DNA of 15,432 bases from Gamarada debralockiae (GCA_002803225.1 NXFV01001596.1:1-15432); one strand, 5' to 3'. Shown: positions 1-8,203, counted from the first letter of the stretch. Program-made: numbers and translations. Notes: generated by a model from the sequence alone, not told the origin.

Positions 1-353
1 GAAAGGTCTAAACTTAATGTGTATAGTTAAGTACACTAGCGCGCCCTCCAGATATATCAGATCATGTACTTGTAGAACCTTTTCCTTCTCTCCTTAGCTT
101 AGTATTTTCGTACAATACAGCACTTTCTTCGAAGAGTCTTCGATATGTGAGACTCTACTTCATTGAGCTGTCACAGATAGTGTAGTAACTGTAAGCAGAC
201 GGGCCATAATACAAGGAGTTGTAGAGGCGTCCCTATAGCAAAAATTGGGCGAGGAGAGAGGGTATGTGATTGGCAAGTAATGGAGGTAGATGAATATAGC
301 AGTAGTGATGTGATAGTAGTAGATATAAGGGGTTAAAGTGGTGTAGATATTTA
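1..353. other. Left flank, no gene seen
   Basis: I see no convincing coding frame here on either strand. The sequence is AT-rich, with purine-rich GTAGTAGAT-like stretches between about 280 and 350. It ends at a TA dinucleotide (352-353) that can serve as the target site of the mariner element that follows. Confidence 0.5.
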
Positions 354-432
354 GGGTGTTATGCGGGTCATAAAAAAATATTTTGGGTGTTATGCGAGTC
401 ATAAAAAATATTTTGGGTGTTATACGAGTCAT
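354..432. repeat. Tandem ~30 bp repeat in left transposon end
   Basis: Two full copies (354-384, 31 bp; 385-414, 30 bp) and one partial copy (415-432) follow head to tail. The core is GGGTGTTATGCGAGTCATAA followed by an A/T tract. Copy 1 has GCGGGT and copy 3 has ACGAGT at the variable core. Iterated terminal or subterminal motifs of this type are commonly transposase-binding sites. The right end of the element lacks the array and has only a short GCGAA repetition. Confidence 0.85.
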
Positions 433-495
433 TTGCCGTTTTAATAAAAGCTCCCCCCTATAATAACTCAACAACTACACCTTCAATTCAAGCTG
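354..495 (+). repeat. Left terminal inverted repeat (imperfect, long)
   Basis: Besides the tip, the inner part of this end matches the reverse complement of 1863-1965. TTTTAATAAAA at about 437-447 pairs with the same string from the right end, and CAACAACTACACCTTCAATT (about 469-488) pairs with CACAACTACAACTCCAATT. Mismatches and small indels separate the blocks. The extra length relative to the right end is explained by the 30 bp tandem array. Confidence 0.65.
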
Positions 496-559
496 TGAGT
501 AGCTCAAATTAACTGTCTTAATTAACTCTCTTAACTGATATATATATCTAGTATCTGCC

Positions 560-1565
560 ATGCCTACTCGACTTGCGCCCGCGGTGGCTAATACATTAGA
601 CTTGTGATATCTGTGCAGCCCTTCCTAACCTTGATAAACACTCTATACACATGATAGCTGCAAACCATCACTATAGCGAAGAGACTGTGAGGTGTTATAA
701 GGTGCGAATAGAGGCAGGGCTGCCTTTGCCAACGTTGTCTAGGGATCAAATTCGAGTTATAGACAATGAGATAGATATAGCAATTTATTACTTACTCAAC
801 AAGTTCCCATGGTTTTATCAGGACGAGATTGCCGATTTCCTTTGCGAAGTATATAGTATAGACGTACACCAGAACACTATTTCAAGAGCTTTAGCACGGA
901 TCAAGGTCACAAGGAAGAAGCTAAAAATAGAGGCAGCACAACGGAATAAAGAGCTTAGAACACAATAGCGGGACACCTTGCAGAACTTCACGGCAGAGCA
1001 GTTGATATTCGTTGACGAATCAGGGAGTGATGTACGAACTAGAGACCGTAAATACGGCTAGTCTCTCAAAGGAACAAGTACTAGGTATAAGAGATAGTTG
1101 GCAAGTAGGGTTCGAATATCGCTTCTCCCTGCCTATACAGTAGAAGGTTATATCGCTGGTTTGACCTTCCTAGGGACCTATACCACAGAGATCTTCGAGC
1201 GGTTTATTTATAACGAATTACTTCCTCTTTACAACGCCTACCCCTAACCTCGATCTGTGATAGTCATGGATAATGCGTCAGTCCATTACGCTGTCTTCGA
1301 TCAACTTGAAACAGCTTGTCAGACAAGAGGAGTATAACTACTCCTTTTACCCCCTTATTCCCCTGATTTCAACCCAATCGAGGAGTCCTTTAACGATCTC
1401 AAATCCTTTATTCGGCGTTACTACCACAAGCGTAGAAATCACTTCCCTAACTATCAGTCATTCCTCGAATAGGCAGTCCTTCAAGTTAGTACTGGCCCCG
1501 CGGCAGAGGCAAGAGCACGGGCTCACTTCCGGAATGCCGGAGTCCCTGGGGTTCTAGTAGATTAG
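560..1565 (+). pseudogene. Tc1/mariner (DDE) transposase pseudogene
   Basis: A transposase would cut and rejoin the element at TA sites. A plausible start is ATG at 560 (MPTRLAP...), in a different frame from the main body, so a frame change lies between about 600 and 650. The main body begins by 651 and holds a helix-turn-helix-like N-terminal region (SEETVRCYKVRI; later HQNTISRALARIKVTRKKL). The catalytic blocks follow in one frame: FVDESG (first Asp, near 1014), VIVMDNASVH (second Asp, near 1270) and PPYSPDFNPIEESF (Glu, near 1380), with 36 residues between the second Asp and the Glu. In-frame stops are at 966 (TAG), 1059 (TAG), 1095 (TAG), 1245 (TAA), 1335 (TAA) and 1470 (TAG), and the natural end is TAG at 1563-1565. 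After 651 there are no frameshifts, so decay is by point nonsense mutation, as expected from RIP. Several TAGs sit where relatives usually have Trp, such as after KYG. Confidence 0.85.
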
Positions 1566-1606
1566 TATAAAGACTAGTATAAGAGACAGGGCAAAGCAGT
1601 CTAGCA

Positions 1607-1636
1607 GGGGAGGGAGGAAGAGAGGGTAGGGGAGGG
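1607..1636 (+). other. G-rich tract, possible G-quadruplex
   Basis: Five runs of three or four G lie within 30 bases (1607-1610, 1612-1614, 1624-1626, 1629-1632, 1634-1636) with short purine loops. This fits a G-quadruplex-forming pattern on the plus strand. It lies in the 3' untranslated part of the dead transposon. No function is implied. Confidence 0.4.
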
Positions 1637-1862
1637 CATAGCATCTGAATATCCGTAGGCTCAAGACTACTGAACTCATATATATTTGTATTCCAATTAA
1701 CTAGTTTAATCTAAGCCTTTCTAAGTATACTTATATGTTAAAGGAGGGGGCTAGGGTCTGAGTAGGCCTTTTCGCAGGGACCTCCTTATTTACAGCCTTC
1801 CTGGCCTAGCGCTTGGAGACACAAGTACTTTACATGTTACTCTTAAATTATCCGCAAAAAGT

Positions 1863-1965
1863 AAGTCAATTGGAGTTGTAGTTGTGAAGATATAAGGGTT
1901 GATATTTTTTATTAAAAAGTAGTGTTCGCTTTTTTGGAAAATCATGTTTTTCGCTTACACCACAC
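1863..1965 (-). repeat. Right terminal inverted repeat (imperfect)
   Basis: Read on the minus strand from 1965 this end runs through GGTGTAAGCGAAAAACATG, a second AAGCGAA, TTTTTAATAAAAAA and CACAACTACAACTCCAATTG. The order of blocks is the same as in the left end. It is followed outside by TA at 1966-1967. The blocks fix the orientation and extent of the element, although similarity is only moderate. Confidence 0.6.
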
Positions 1966-1967
1966 TA

Positions 1968-2773
1968 GTTATGCATATGGTTGTAACCCAGATTTCTTGG
2001 CCTCCTAAAGCTCAGCCAATTCCGATTTCCTTACAGAATCAATATAGTGTTGCTGTTATTCACTGAGTAGCCAGGATAGGAGCAAGCCAGATTGGGCATG
2101 TGTTGTTAAACCAGGCTCTTTAGGAATCTTTCATCAGTCGGAATAGGGGCGTCTGCGATAACGATACGACAAACCAATTAAGGGCCTTCAGAACTGTGCA
2201 TCAATGGCTGAGATCGTAAGTGACGTCAATTTCCTCAAAGTAGAGTTAATGTTTACACAGGAAATTATGTAGCCCTCTCTCGATAAACCTGCTATGTAGT
2301 GATATCGAGAAGAAAGCTGCGAAACGCAAGACGTCGACCCAACCCCGCAGAGTCCGTCGCCCAGGTGAGACCAATCGCTCAGGCGAAGACCATTCGCATA
2401 GACGTAGCTTACTAGATATACGATATGGCAAACCTAGACAGTATTGGTAATTATTCTATGAATACCACCAATGATACCATATCCAAAGAAACCTTTCAAT
2501 GCATCAGCCCAAGTCGCTCAATAGCCGGGAGCTATTTCTTCCGAGTCCCCCTAAGCCCATACAAACTCCAAGGTAGAGACAAAATCGAAGTAACCATCCC
2601 CCGGTGCTTCCGGCGAAGGCAAATCATTTTGGTCCACGTGTATATACTCATTACCTTTGTTGTTATTTCGAGATGATTTTAATATCGAACGACCAGGTGG
2701 CTGTTTCTTGTGAGTCGCGCTTTCTTGCCGTGAGGGGGTGCTTAAGTTTTCGATCTTCTGCTCCGGGATGTCG
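1968..2773. other. Spacer, no recognised gene
   Basis: I found no recognisable gene. An ATG-initiated 83-codon frame at 2425-2676 (plus) starts after GAT and ends in a hydrophobic stretch (VHVYILITFVVIS), but it has no motif I know, no neighbour context and no supporting composition, so it is not called as a gene. A CACGTG E-box-like site lies near 2635. The segment probably contains old transposon debris, but I cannot identify any. Confidence 0.4.
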
Positions 2774-3102
2774 CTAGATGAGTGTTAGCAAGGTTAGACG
2801 ATATTGTTCGAGAGATACACACGAAGAGCATTGTGGTTGAACCAGCTTTGAATGAAGGTGTTCCGTCATTGCATCGCGCATCATAGTCGCTTCATATTTT
2901 CCGGTTCCTTCAGAGTTATGCTCAAGACCCTGCCACTTACCAGAACGTTTGTGGCAGAGACGACTAACTTCGCGAATGTATCGCGGAATTTCGCTTCCGA
3001 CATCAGCATCCGTTTCCGGTGAATCAGCACTATCGTCGAAGTGATGGGTTATGTGTTTGATGTGATCTTCCCATCCGTCACCATCCCACCACAAATATCA
3101 CA
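2774..3102 (-). pseudogene. Decayed C2H2-type fungal protein fragment
   Basis: A minus-strand frame of 106 codons without an ATG has coding-like composition. Near its N-terminus it carries WEDHIKHITHHF, which fits the fungal C2H2-like pattern W-x2-H-x2-H-I-x2-H-F. Immediately upstream, in another frame (3102-3091), lie codons for CDIC, the expected Cys-x2-Cys half of the same finger, so a one-base indel splits the domain around 3085-3091. The rest is acidic and then basic (DDSADSPETDADVG; REVSRLCHKRSGKW), and the frame ends at 2774-2776. Upstream of the CDIC codons an in-frame TGA appears at once. This is best read as a relic of a fungal zinc-finger-type protein. The family call rests on one motif. 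Confidence 0.45.
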
Positions 3103-3120
3103 GCGTCATAAGCCCCTATT

Positions 3121-3638
3121 ATGACTTATATCGATTTTCTGGCTCCAACAGTTGCTAAGAGGGGAATACAGATATAGAAAGGAGACTATGTTGCCAACTA
3201 CGGCTTTAATAGGAAGCCCCTGTACGCTTTGATTACGAAGCAGACTTGGAGATAATGCTTGATATAGTTTGACATCGGGCAAAAACCCACTCTTTATGCA
3301 ACGCCTTGACAGTCAATATTCAAGTCGCTTACTTGACGAACAATACTAACAATTCCCTTACAACAAAAGCTATACAGAGCTCTGCAAATAAACTGTTTGT
3401 CAAGAGCAAGGCGAGGCTAGAGACAATTAAGCAAGTCGATCTTACTTATGATGCATTAGATAGAAGTAAAGCTAAAGAGACTATAGAGGCAATTCTTGCC
3501 TATACGTTAAGAACCAACTATTAGTTGCTTGCTGCCGCCGCTGCCCAAGCTGGGAGATCAGAATTCGACTACGTTTACTATACTATCTTCGACAAACACA
3601 CTTGCGTCGATCTTATTTGCAAGAACGTTGGTTTCTAG
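3121..3638 (+). pseudogene. Unrecognised broken coding stretch
   Basis: Coding-like sequence starts at ATG 3121 (MTYIDFLAP), is cut by TAG at 3175-3177, continues as KGDYVANYGFNRKPLYALIT, then ends at TAA near 3253. Coding-like sequence resumes in another frame from about 3240, meets a TGA near 3270, and runs from 3306 with a Lys/Ala/Glu-rich region (RSKAKETIEAILAY) to a TAG at 3522-3524. The same frame then continues with AAAAAQAGRSEFDYVYYT to a TAG at 3636-3638. Several of the breaks are TAG in otherwise open frame, consistent with RIP. I do not recognise a family; a transposon-encoded protein is one possibility. Confidence 0.35.
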
Positions 3639-3639
3639 T

Positions 3640-4457
3640 GCTTTGATAGGCCGCCTGATTAATCTGTGGCCTTGACTAGTGATTTGATCGATAATTTGGC
3701 AATTTCTATTTGCAAAAAGAAGGGAGGTGTTGGCAGGTCTGTAGTATAGTACAAGGTACGGTGATATCTAGTGAGACGTACGGGATCCGAATTCGGTGAT
3801 CGAAATACTTTCGGAGGCCGAAGCGCTAGATCTAAACTGTAGATATAAGGGAAGGGTTGAACTTCATATGTAAGGGTAGAGATTTCGAATTGAAGCTTTC
3901 GAAGCCTATTTTGTACTAGCGCCATATGCACCTGAGTATCAGGGTTCTCATAACAACAGGAGGTATTGTAACAAGCCCAGGACTAGGTGTCAGGGGGCCC
4001 TGAAGGAAGGCCCTCAAGGAGTGCCCTTGGAATAGGAGTCTAGGTGCACAAAGATCCTACTGAGCGACTTAAGACCACAGAAGCCCCGAAAGACTAGAAT
4101 AATGCCTAGGCCTTGAAGGAGTAGTCTAGGCCCATAGGGACTCGAAAGGGTTGATCTAGACCCGCGAAAGCCCTGAAGGCCTAGAAGGCAATAAGGCACA
4201 AGATGATATGGGAACAGGAGGTCTAGATCTTGGTAACCTCTGAAGGGATCAGAAACACTGATACTAACTTGTACGAAGCTAGCAGCTAGTATAGCTACTA
4301 CAGGGAGCTAGTAGCCAGGAATAGAGTATAAGTAAAGGTTGTTGACCTAATTGGAGAAGAGCAAGCTTGAGTTTTTACCATTCCTGAGTGTACAAGTACT
4401 ACGAAGGTTGCCGCAAAAAGCCTTGACCGTACAGGGTGTAAAGCCTGTAATGACGCA
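3640..4457. other. CTAG-rich spacer, no gene called
   Basis: The segment has no open frame of gene length. From about 3990 to 4330 it is rich in CTAG and in short CCCTGAAGG, CCTTGAAGG and CCGAAAG motifs. One plus-strand frame reads as Lys/Glu/Ala-rich pieces (for example IRHKMIWEQEV near 4190) broken by about ten stops, mostly TAG. That is more stops than random sequence would give, so any former coding function is speculative. Confidence 0.35.
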
Positions 4458-4680
4458 CTGTAGTCGCTTCGTCGAGGCTTTAAGGTACCGCGCTGGCAGG
4501 GCAACTACAGTGCTTTGGCCGCTATATTCGTAATCTTCTACAGGGTAGAGTCAACTCTAGATAAGCGCCTGTAGCTACTCACTGGGACCGCTTGCTCAGG
4601 GCTTAAGCCACAGCGTTGGCATGGCAACTACAGTTCTTTAATCGCTGTAAACCAGTAATTTACAGGATAGAGCTACAGGG
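4458..4680 (+). repeat. Diverged tandem duplication, ~110-120 bp unit
   Basis: Two units, about 4458-4556 and 4569-4680, share the order CTGTAG, GGCTTAAG-like, CGYTGGCAKGGCAACTACAG, CTTT, CGCTRTA and TACAGGRTAGAG. The best-kept block differs at only four of 26 positions, while the rest is roughly 70 percent alike by eye with small indels. TACAGGG also recurs around the units at 4299, 4430, 4539, 4674 and 4690. The unit encodes nothing I recognise. Confidence 0.65.
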
Positions 4681-4969
4681 TAATCGAAGTTACAGGGCTT
4701 TCAGTGCACCTATATCTTTCCAGGGTACTACTTTCCAGGGAATTATAGCGTGCTTACAGCGCCCATACCCTGTACGGTCAAGACTTTTTGCGGGAGCCTT
4801 CGTACGGAACCTCTTTTCACCCACTACAAATACAACCACTATTGTCTCTTTTACCCCACTGCTACTTCTCTAACATACTGTGATCCTTCCTGTTGCCCTC
4901 CGGCTACCTGTAGCTATTACACTCTGTTTATAATCTGACTAGCCACTAATATTCTTATATGACTCAATC

Positions 4970-5155
4970 TACAGTAAAACCTGGATATAAGAATATGCTC
5001 GGGACCGGGAAAAATTAAGAATATTAAGAGGATATTCTTATCAAAAGTGGTGGGCCTCACCAAAAATTATCCCTGCGGGACCGGGAATCTTATTCTTATA
5101 GAGGAGATTTTTATGACATTCTTATATCGAGGATTCTTATAGAGGTTTTATTGTA
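4970..5155. mobile_element. Pogo/Tc1-mariner-type MITE
   Basis: The element is about 182 bp (4972-5153) flanked by TA on each side (4970-4971 and 5154-5155). The left end starts CAGTAAAACCTGGATATAAG. The right end on the minus strand starts CAATAAAACCTCTATAAG, so the tips match apart from one base over the first 11. CAGT-AAACCTC-ATAA-type tips are typical of pogo/Tigger-like families. ATAAGAAT/ATTCTTAT is iterated through both halves, and GGGACCGGGA occurs twice in direct orientation (5001-5010 and 5077-5086). There is no coding capacity, so the element depends on a transposase elsewhere. Confidence 0.75.
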
Positions 5156-5300
5156 TTAACATCACCCTCTAACAAAAACACATACGTTTTACATCAGGCT
5201 CATAAAAGATACATTTTTGAGATCGTTCTCCTGACTCTCACAAACCATTGCTTAAACTCTCCAGCACACTTATTTTGGACAAGAATCTCGCAATAATAAC

Positions 5301-6195
5301 TCATTTGTTGATGGTAGAAAGTTGGAAACCTTGATGAATTTCAATCTCATCGTCCTCATCCCCTCCGCCAATCCAATACTCATCCCGCTTTATCTTGTTC
5401 CTTCTCGCTCGATTAATCGTTTCTCTCTCTTTCCGCAGAGCCCAGGTCCCTACTGCAGCAGCAGCGACCGCGGCGACGCAGCAGATAATATCCGCAATGC
5501 GTCCAGCTTTTGCGGTCCTACATTGCCCACCCGGGAAGTCGCTCTGGTACTGGCTTATCTGACACGCCCAGGCTTCGAAATCGAACCTCCCTTTGTCATA
5601 AACATAGTACATGCCGCGGTACTTTGGATCAAAGGTCGACGATTGGCTGTGGGTGACTAGGAGGTAGATCGTTGCGATGAGAGACAGTAGAGCGTTAAAT
5701 AGCAGAGCGCAGAGAAGGTTCGGGACTGGAGACACTGGGTAGGTCTAATAATAGCAAAGAACCTTTTATTCAGCTTTGCCCTTACATTATACTAAAATTC
5801 TTGCCAGCGAAAAGAGAGGGGGAGAGTGAGAAATGACGGATAGAAAATATAAGGAAGCTGGGTTGAAAAACGCCATCACTCTTTGGTCTACTCACCCGCT
5901 TGCCATTAGGCCAAGTCCGGACTCCAAAAATTATGCAAGCCAAAGACACGACCAATGAGATAACGCTAGATGCAAGTACTAGTTTGGTGTTCGCATCATT
6001 GAGATTCTGCGGAAGAACGACTAGAACGGGATAGGTCTGCAACTCGAAATTGATAACAGAAGAACCATCCGCGACAGGGTTTGAGGTGAGGGCCAGAGTC
6101 AAGGATTGTAGGCTGAGTGTAATTATCGAGAGGATTAAAAGATTTGCGATAGAGATTAGGAAGGCGACGCGTGAGAGTGAGAGTGAAACAGCCAT
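5301..6195 (-). CDS. Four-helix membrane protein, two exons
   Basis: I model exons 6195-5896 and 5744-5301 with a 151 nt intron (donor GTGAGT at 5895, acceptor TTATTAG ending at 5745, branch-like GCTGAAT upstream); both junctions are phase 0. The product is 247 aa. ATG 6195 sits in a good context (CAAGATGGCT). Hydrophobic helices are seen at about residues 9-30, 72-92, 109-130 and 183-203. The loop between helices 3 and 4 has Cys161 (in FEAWACQ) and Cys175 (in GGQCR), which may form a disulfide. The tail is first basic (RRNKIKR), then acidic (GGGDEDDEIEI), and probably cytosolic. This layout resembles a family of uncharacterised ascomycete tetraspan membrane proteins, some MARVEL-like. I do not know the function. 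No break is visible, and the stop is TAA at 5301-5303. Confidence 0.75.
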
Positions 6196-6440
6196 CTTGA
6201 AGAAATGTGCTGAGACGACGGAAGTATTGAGCGATCAGAGATGATATGGGAGAGAGAATGGTAGATGAAAGACACAGAGAGGTGTCAATGAGAGGAAATG
6301 AACTAGGGAAATTTAGAAATATAGGTTCCAACCTTCTAACAATACTGCTGCTGAAATCCGCCTCAGCGCCAGAGCCCGAGGCAGTGCAGGGGATGGAACC
6401 ATGTCCGCGACCTGTCAAATGACGGAGCAGGGAATTCTAT
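6196..6440 (-). promoter_or_regulatory. Probable promoter and leader of membrane protein gene
   Basis: On the minus strand the 120 nt before the ATG are strongly CT-rich (repeated TCTCTC, TTTCATC), the usual fungal 5' leader signature. A TATA-like CCTATATTTC lies near 6320-6330, about 130 nt upstream of the ATG. The boundaries are approximate. Confidence 0.4.
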
Positions 6441-7111
6441 AGGTGCACAATCAACTATAAGCATTTTAGATCCAACAATATCCCGGGGCTCCCAGGAGGT
6501 GCAAGGTTCTGTGACTTCTCAGTGCCTTAGGAAAGAGGACTGCTTCGTGTGGTATGCCACAAATCGATTAGAAAGATCCTGCGCCGCATCAGACGCGGTA
6601 AAGGGCGTCTCAGCTATGTATCAACTAGAGGGTTGCATAGAGGCTGTCCACCCGCAACCAATAGGGCGTTTTTGTTTGCCGCTGAAACCTAACGCGCGGG
6701 ACGATTGTGGAAGAACGAGAGGATCGTGCATCTTTGGTAGCCGCCTGCACTAAATTATCAAAAAAAGCTAGTCTTGTAGCTTAATCTTGTAGCTTAATCT
6801 TGTAGCATAATTTTATTGGCAATGATTGGTGCGAAACAACGACAAAGTTCAACCTCCAAATTCTGGGGCATACACCTGACGACTCTGATTCAGAGAACAG
6901 ATCACAGAATAGTAACAAAAGTAAGGCAAAATATTTAATTTTTAACAGGAACTACCAGGACCTCGGGTAAAACGAACAGTACGCCTCCAAAATAACACTT
7001 TGAAGATTCCACGACGCTGAAAACGTATTCTAACAAAAATCAGACCCCTTTGCAGAAATAGATTCCTATAAACCATGATCTGACACACTGGACGCAGCCC
7101 TTCACAATTGC
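6441..7111. other. Spacer with promoter and 3' flank material
   Basis: No gene is called. A plus-strand frame at 6499-6753 is open and contains several Cys codons, but it has no ATG at its start and no signal-peptide-like segment. A CCAAT-type box (ACCAATAGG, near 6657) lies far upstream of the membrane protein gene. From 6830 to 7111 the DNA is AT-rich and is probably the 3' flank of the next minus-strand gene. Confidence 0.4.
6772..6810. repeat. 13 bp tandem repeat, three copies
   Basis: TCTTGTAGCTTAA is present at 6772-6784 and 6785-6797, and TCTTGTAGCATAA at 6798-6810. The copies are exact apart from one base in the third. This is a minor tandem repeat in non-coding DNA. Confidence 0.9.
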
Positions 7112-8203
7112 TTAATCCCATACATCGGATGTGTCATACGATTTGTGATGAATGACTCTCCCTGTGCCTGCATATCCGCTGTGAACACTAGTAGAATTGT
7201 AACCCATATTGTGGATAGCTGTCGTATTTCCCACCATCATCTGTTTTCTGAGGTCGAAGCAGCCAGTAAGAATAGTAGACGAGCACAGGTACCACCATTC
7301 CTTGTTGGTCATGTCGCAAAAGACTCCTTCGGCCGTGGAGACAAAGTCGGGGCCGATAGACGTCCCACTCTCGCACACTTCCTTTGCACTGTGACTGTCG
7401 ATATTACTGACAATCAAGTGGCCTGGTCTGTTATTTCCATTGTCGCGTTTGAAAGGGCGAGAAGAGGAAATAGAGCTACGCTTGCTTTTGTCGATGACGA
7501 CGGAAGTGTCTGCATCCGCTCCACCATCCGTGTATGTTAAAGGCGGGGTGAAAAATGGTATCTCTGAATCGGGAACGATACATGGCCAGAATTTCATTCT
7601 AGGGGTGCTCTTGCAAAGTGTATCCGGATCGTTCTGGTATTCGTTGACACGATCAGTCGTTGATGAGAAGTCTGGCATGTGAAGGCTAAGTCCCTGAAAT
7701 CGCAGTCCGTTGGAATGGTCTTGGTCAATCCAAATACATTTTGGAGTGTAAGTGCCGTCTCCGACCTTGAAGCTGCTGGGATACCAGTCGGCTCCGCAAG
7801 TCCATCCAATATCTCCGTACTATGCCCACTGAGCTCCGTTCCCAGTAGCATATATATAGGATATGCAAATCGCGTCAGTTTCTTGCATGGCCACCATGAT
7901 GTATTCTGGCTGCCGCTCTGCATTTTGTGGTTCGGTCTGAGAGTTTGCAATGGACTCATGGAACTCTGCGTTTTCGTTGAGGTGTCCGTTTGCATTTCCC
8001 TTGTACTGACCGATTCTGTTGCCATTGATATCCCAGAAAGCCACATGAGGAACACTACCGCCTGTGTTGGGATCGCCAGAAGTTGAACCGCCAATACCGA
8101 TCGAGAAACTAGTATATGTGTCCTGGGACTCCTTCGCCAATTCTGATAGGGGAACTGCAACGCTAGCAATGATACCAGCGAGGTTGGTGATGAAATTGGC
8201 CAT
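7112..8203 (-). pseudogene. Probable secreted fungal protein, one in-frame TAG
   Basis: A single frame of 363 codons runs from ATG 8203 (context AATCAATATGGCC) to TAA 7114-7112, interrupted only by TAG at codon 128 (7822-7820). The N-terminus (residues 4-17 hydrophobic, then PLSELAKE) looks like a weak signal peptide. Both sides of the TAG have conserved-looking, Cys/Trp-rich composition: DAICISYIYATG before; YGDIGWTCGADWYPS, NPDTLCKSTPRMKFWP and STAEGVFCDM after. From memory of related uncharacterised ascomycete proteins the stretch is continuous and codon 128 is normally aromatic, most likely Trp (TGG). Cys136, 197, 208, 277, 296, 307 and 315 could form disulfides, and dibasic KR pairs near 241 and 252 might be Kex2-type sites. 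The function is unknown. With no other lesion, this could be a very young pseudogene, an assembly error, or a transcript with the stop edited or read through. Confidence 0.7.

Larger units (their letters stand above)
354..1965 (+). mobile_element. Degenerate Tc1/mariner-type DNA transposon
   Basis: This is an element of about 1.6 kb bounded by TA at 352-353 and TA at 1966-1967, the target-site dinucleotide of the Tc1/mariner superfamily. The left end begins GGGTGTTATGCG; the right end, read inward on the minus strand, begins around GTGTGGTGTAAGCG, and inner parts of both ends also match in inverted orientation. The interior carries one transposase reading frame with recognisable DDE-superfamily blocks and many stop codons. 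The element is therefore non-autonomous today. The exact outer base of the right end is uncertain by a few nucleotides because the two ends have diverged. The 1.6 kb length is normal for a full-length fungal mariner. Confidence 0.8.

Noticed and set aside
160..474. Open minus-strand frame of 104 codons
   Set aside because: It is produced by the tandem repeats in the transposon end and AT-rich flank (repeated MTRITPKIFF).
2425..2676. Possible small gene of 83 codons
   Set aside because: It has an ATG in a fair context but no motif, intron or neighbour support. It is noted in the spacer entry only.
4458..4680. Possible CRISPR-like or structured RNA array
   Set aside because: There are only two diverged units without equal spacers, the context is eukaryotic, and no conserved fold is evident.
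5996..6418. Open minus-strand frame of 140 codons
   Set aside because: It overlaps exon 1 and the leader of the membrane protein gene in another frame and has low-complexity Ser/Leu composition.
6499..6753. Small Cys-containing frame, possible effector-like protein
   Set aside because: It starts at GTG, has no signal peptide, and lies within upstream sequence of the membrane protein gene.
7145..7540. Open plus-strand frame of 131 codons
   Set aside because: It is antisense to the conserved C-terminal half of the secreted-protein gene and shows no domain.
7820..7900. A 75 nt intron (GT at about 7894, AG at 7821) that would remove the TAG in frame
   Set aside because: The donor would be GTGGCC, a poor match, and the removed stretch encodes DAICISYIY, which I recall as conserved in related proteins. 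A nonsense change is simpler.
7594..8169. Open minus-strand frame of 191 codons
   Set aside because: It is a shifted frame of the secreted-protein gene. The true frame holds the Cys/Trp-rich motifs on both sides of the TAG.
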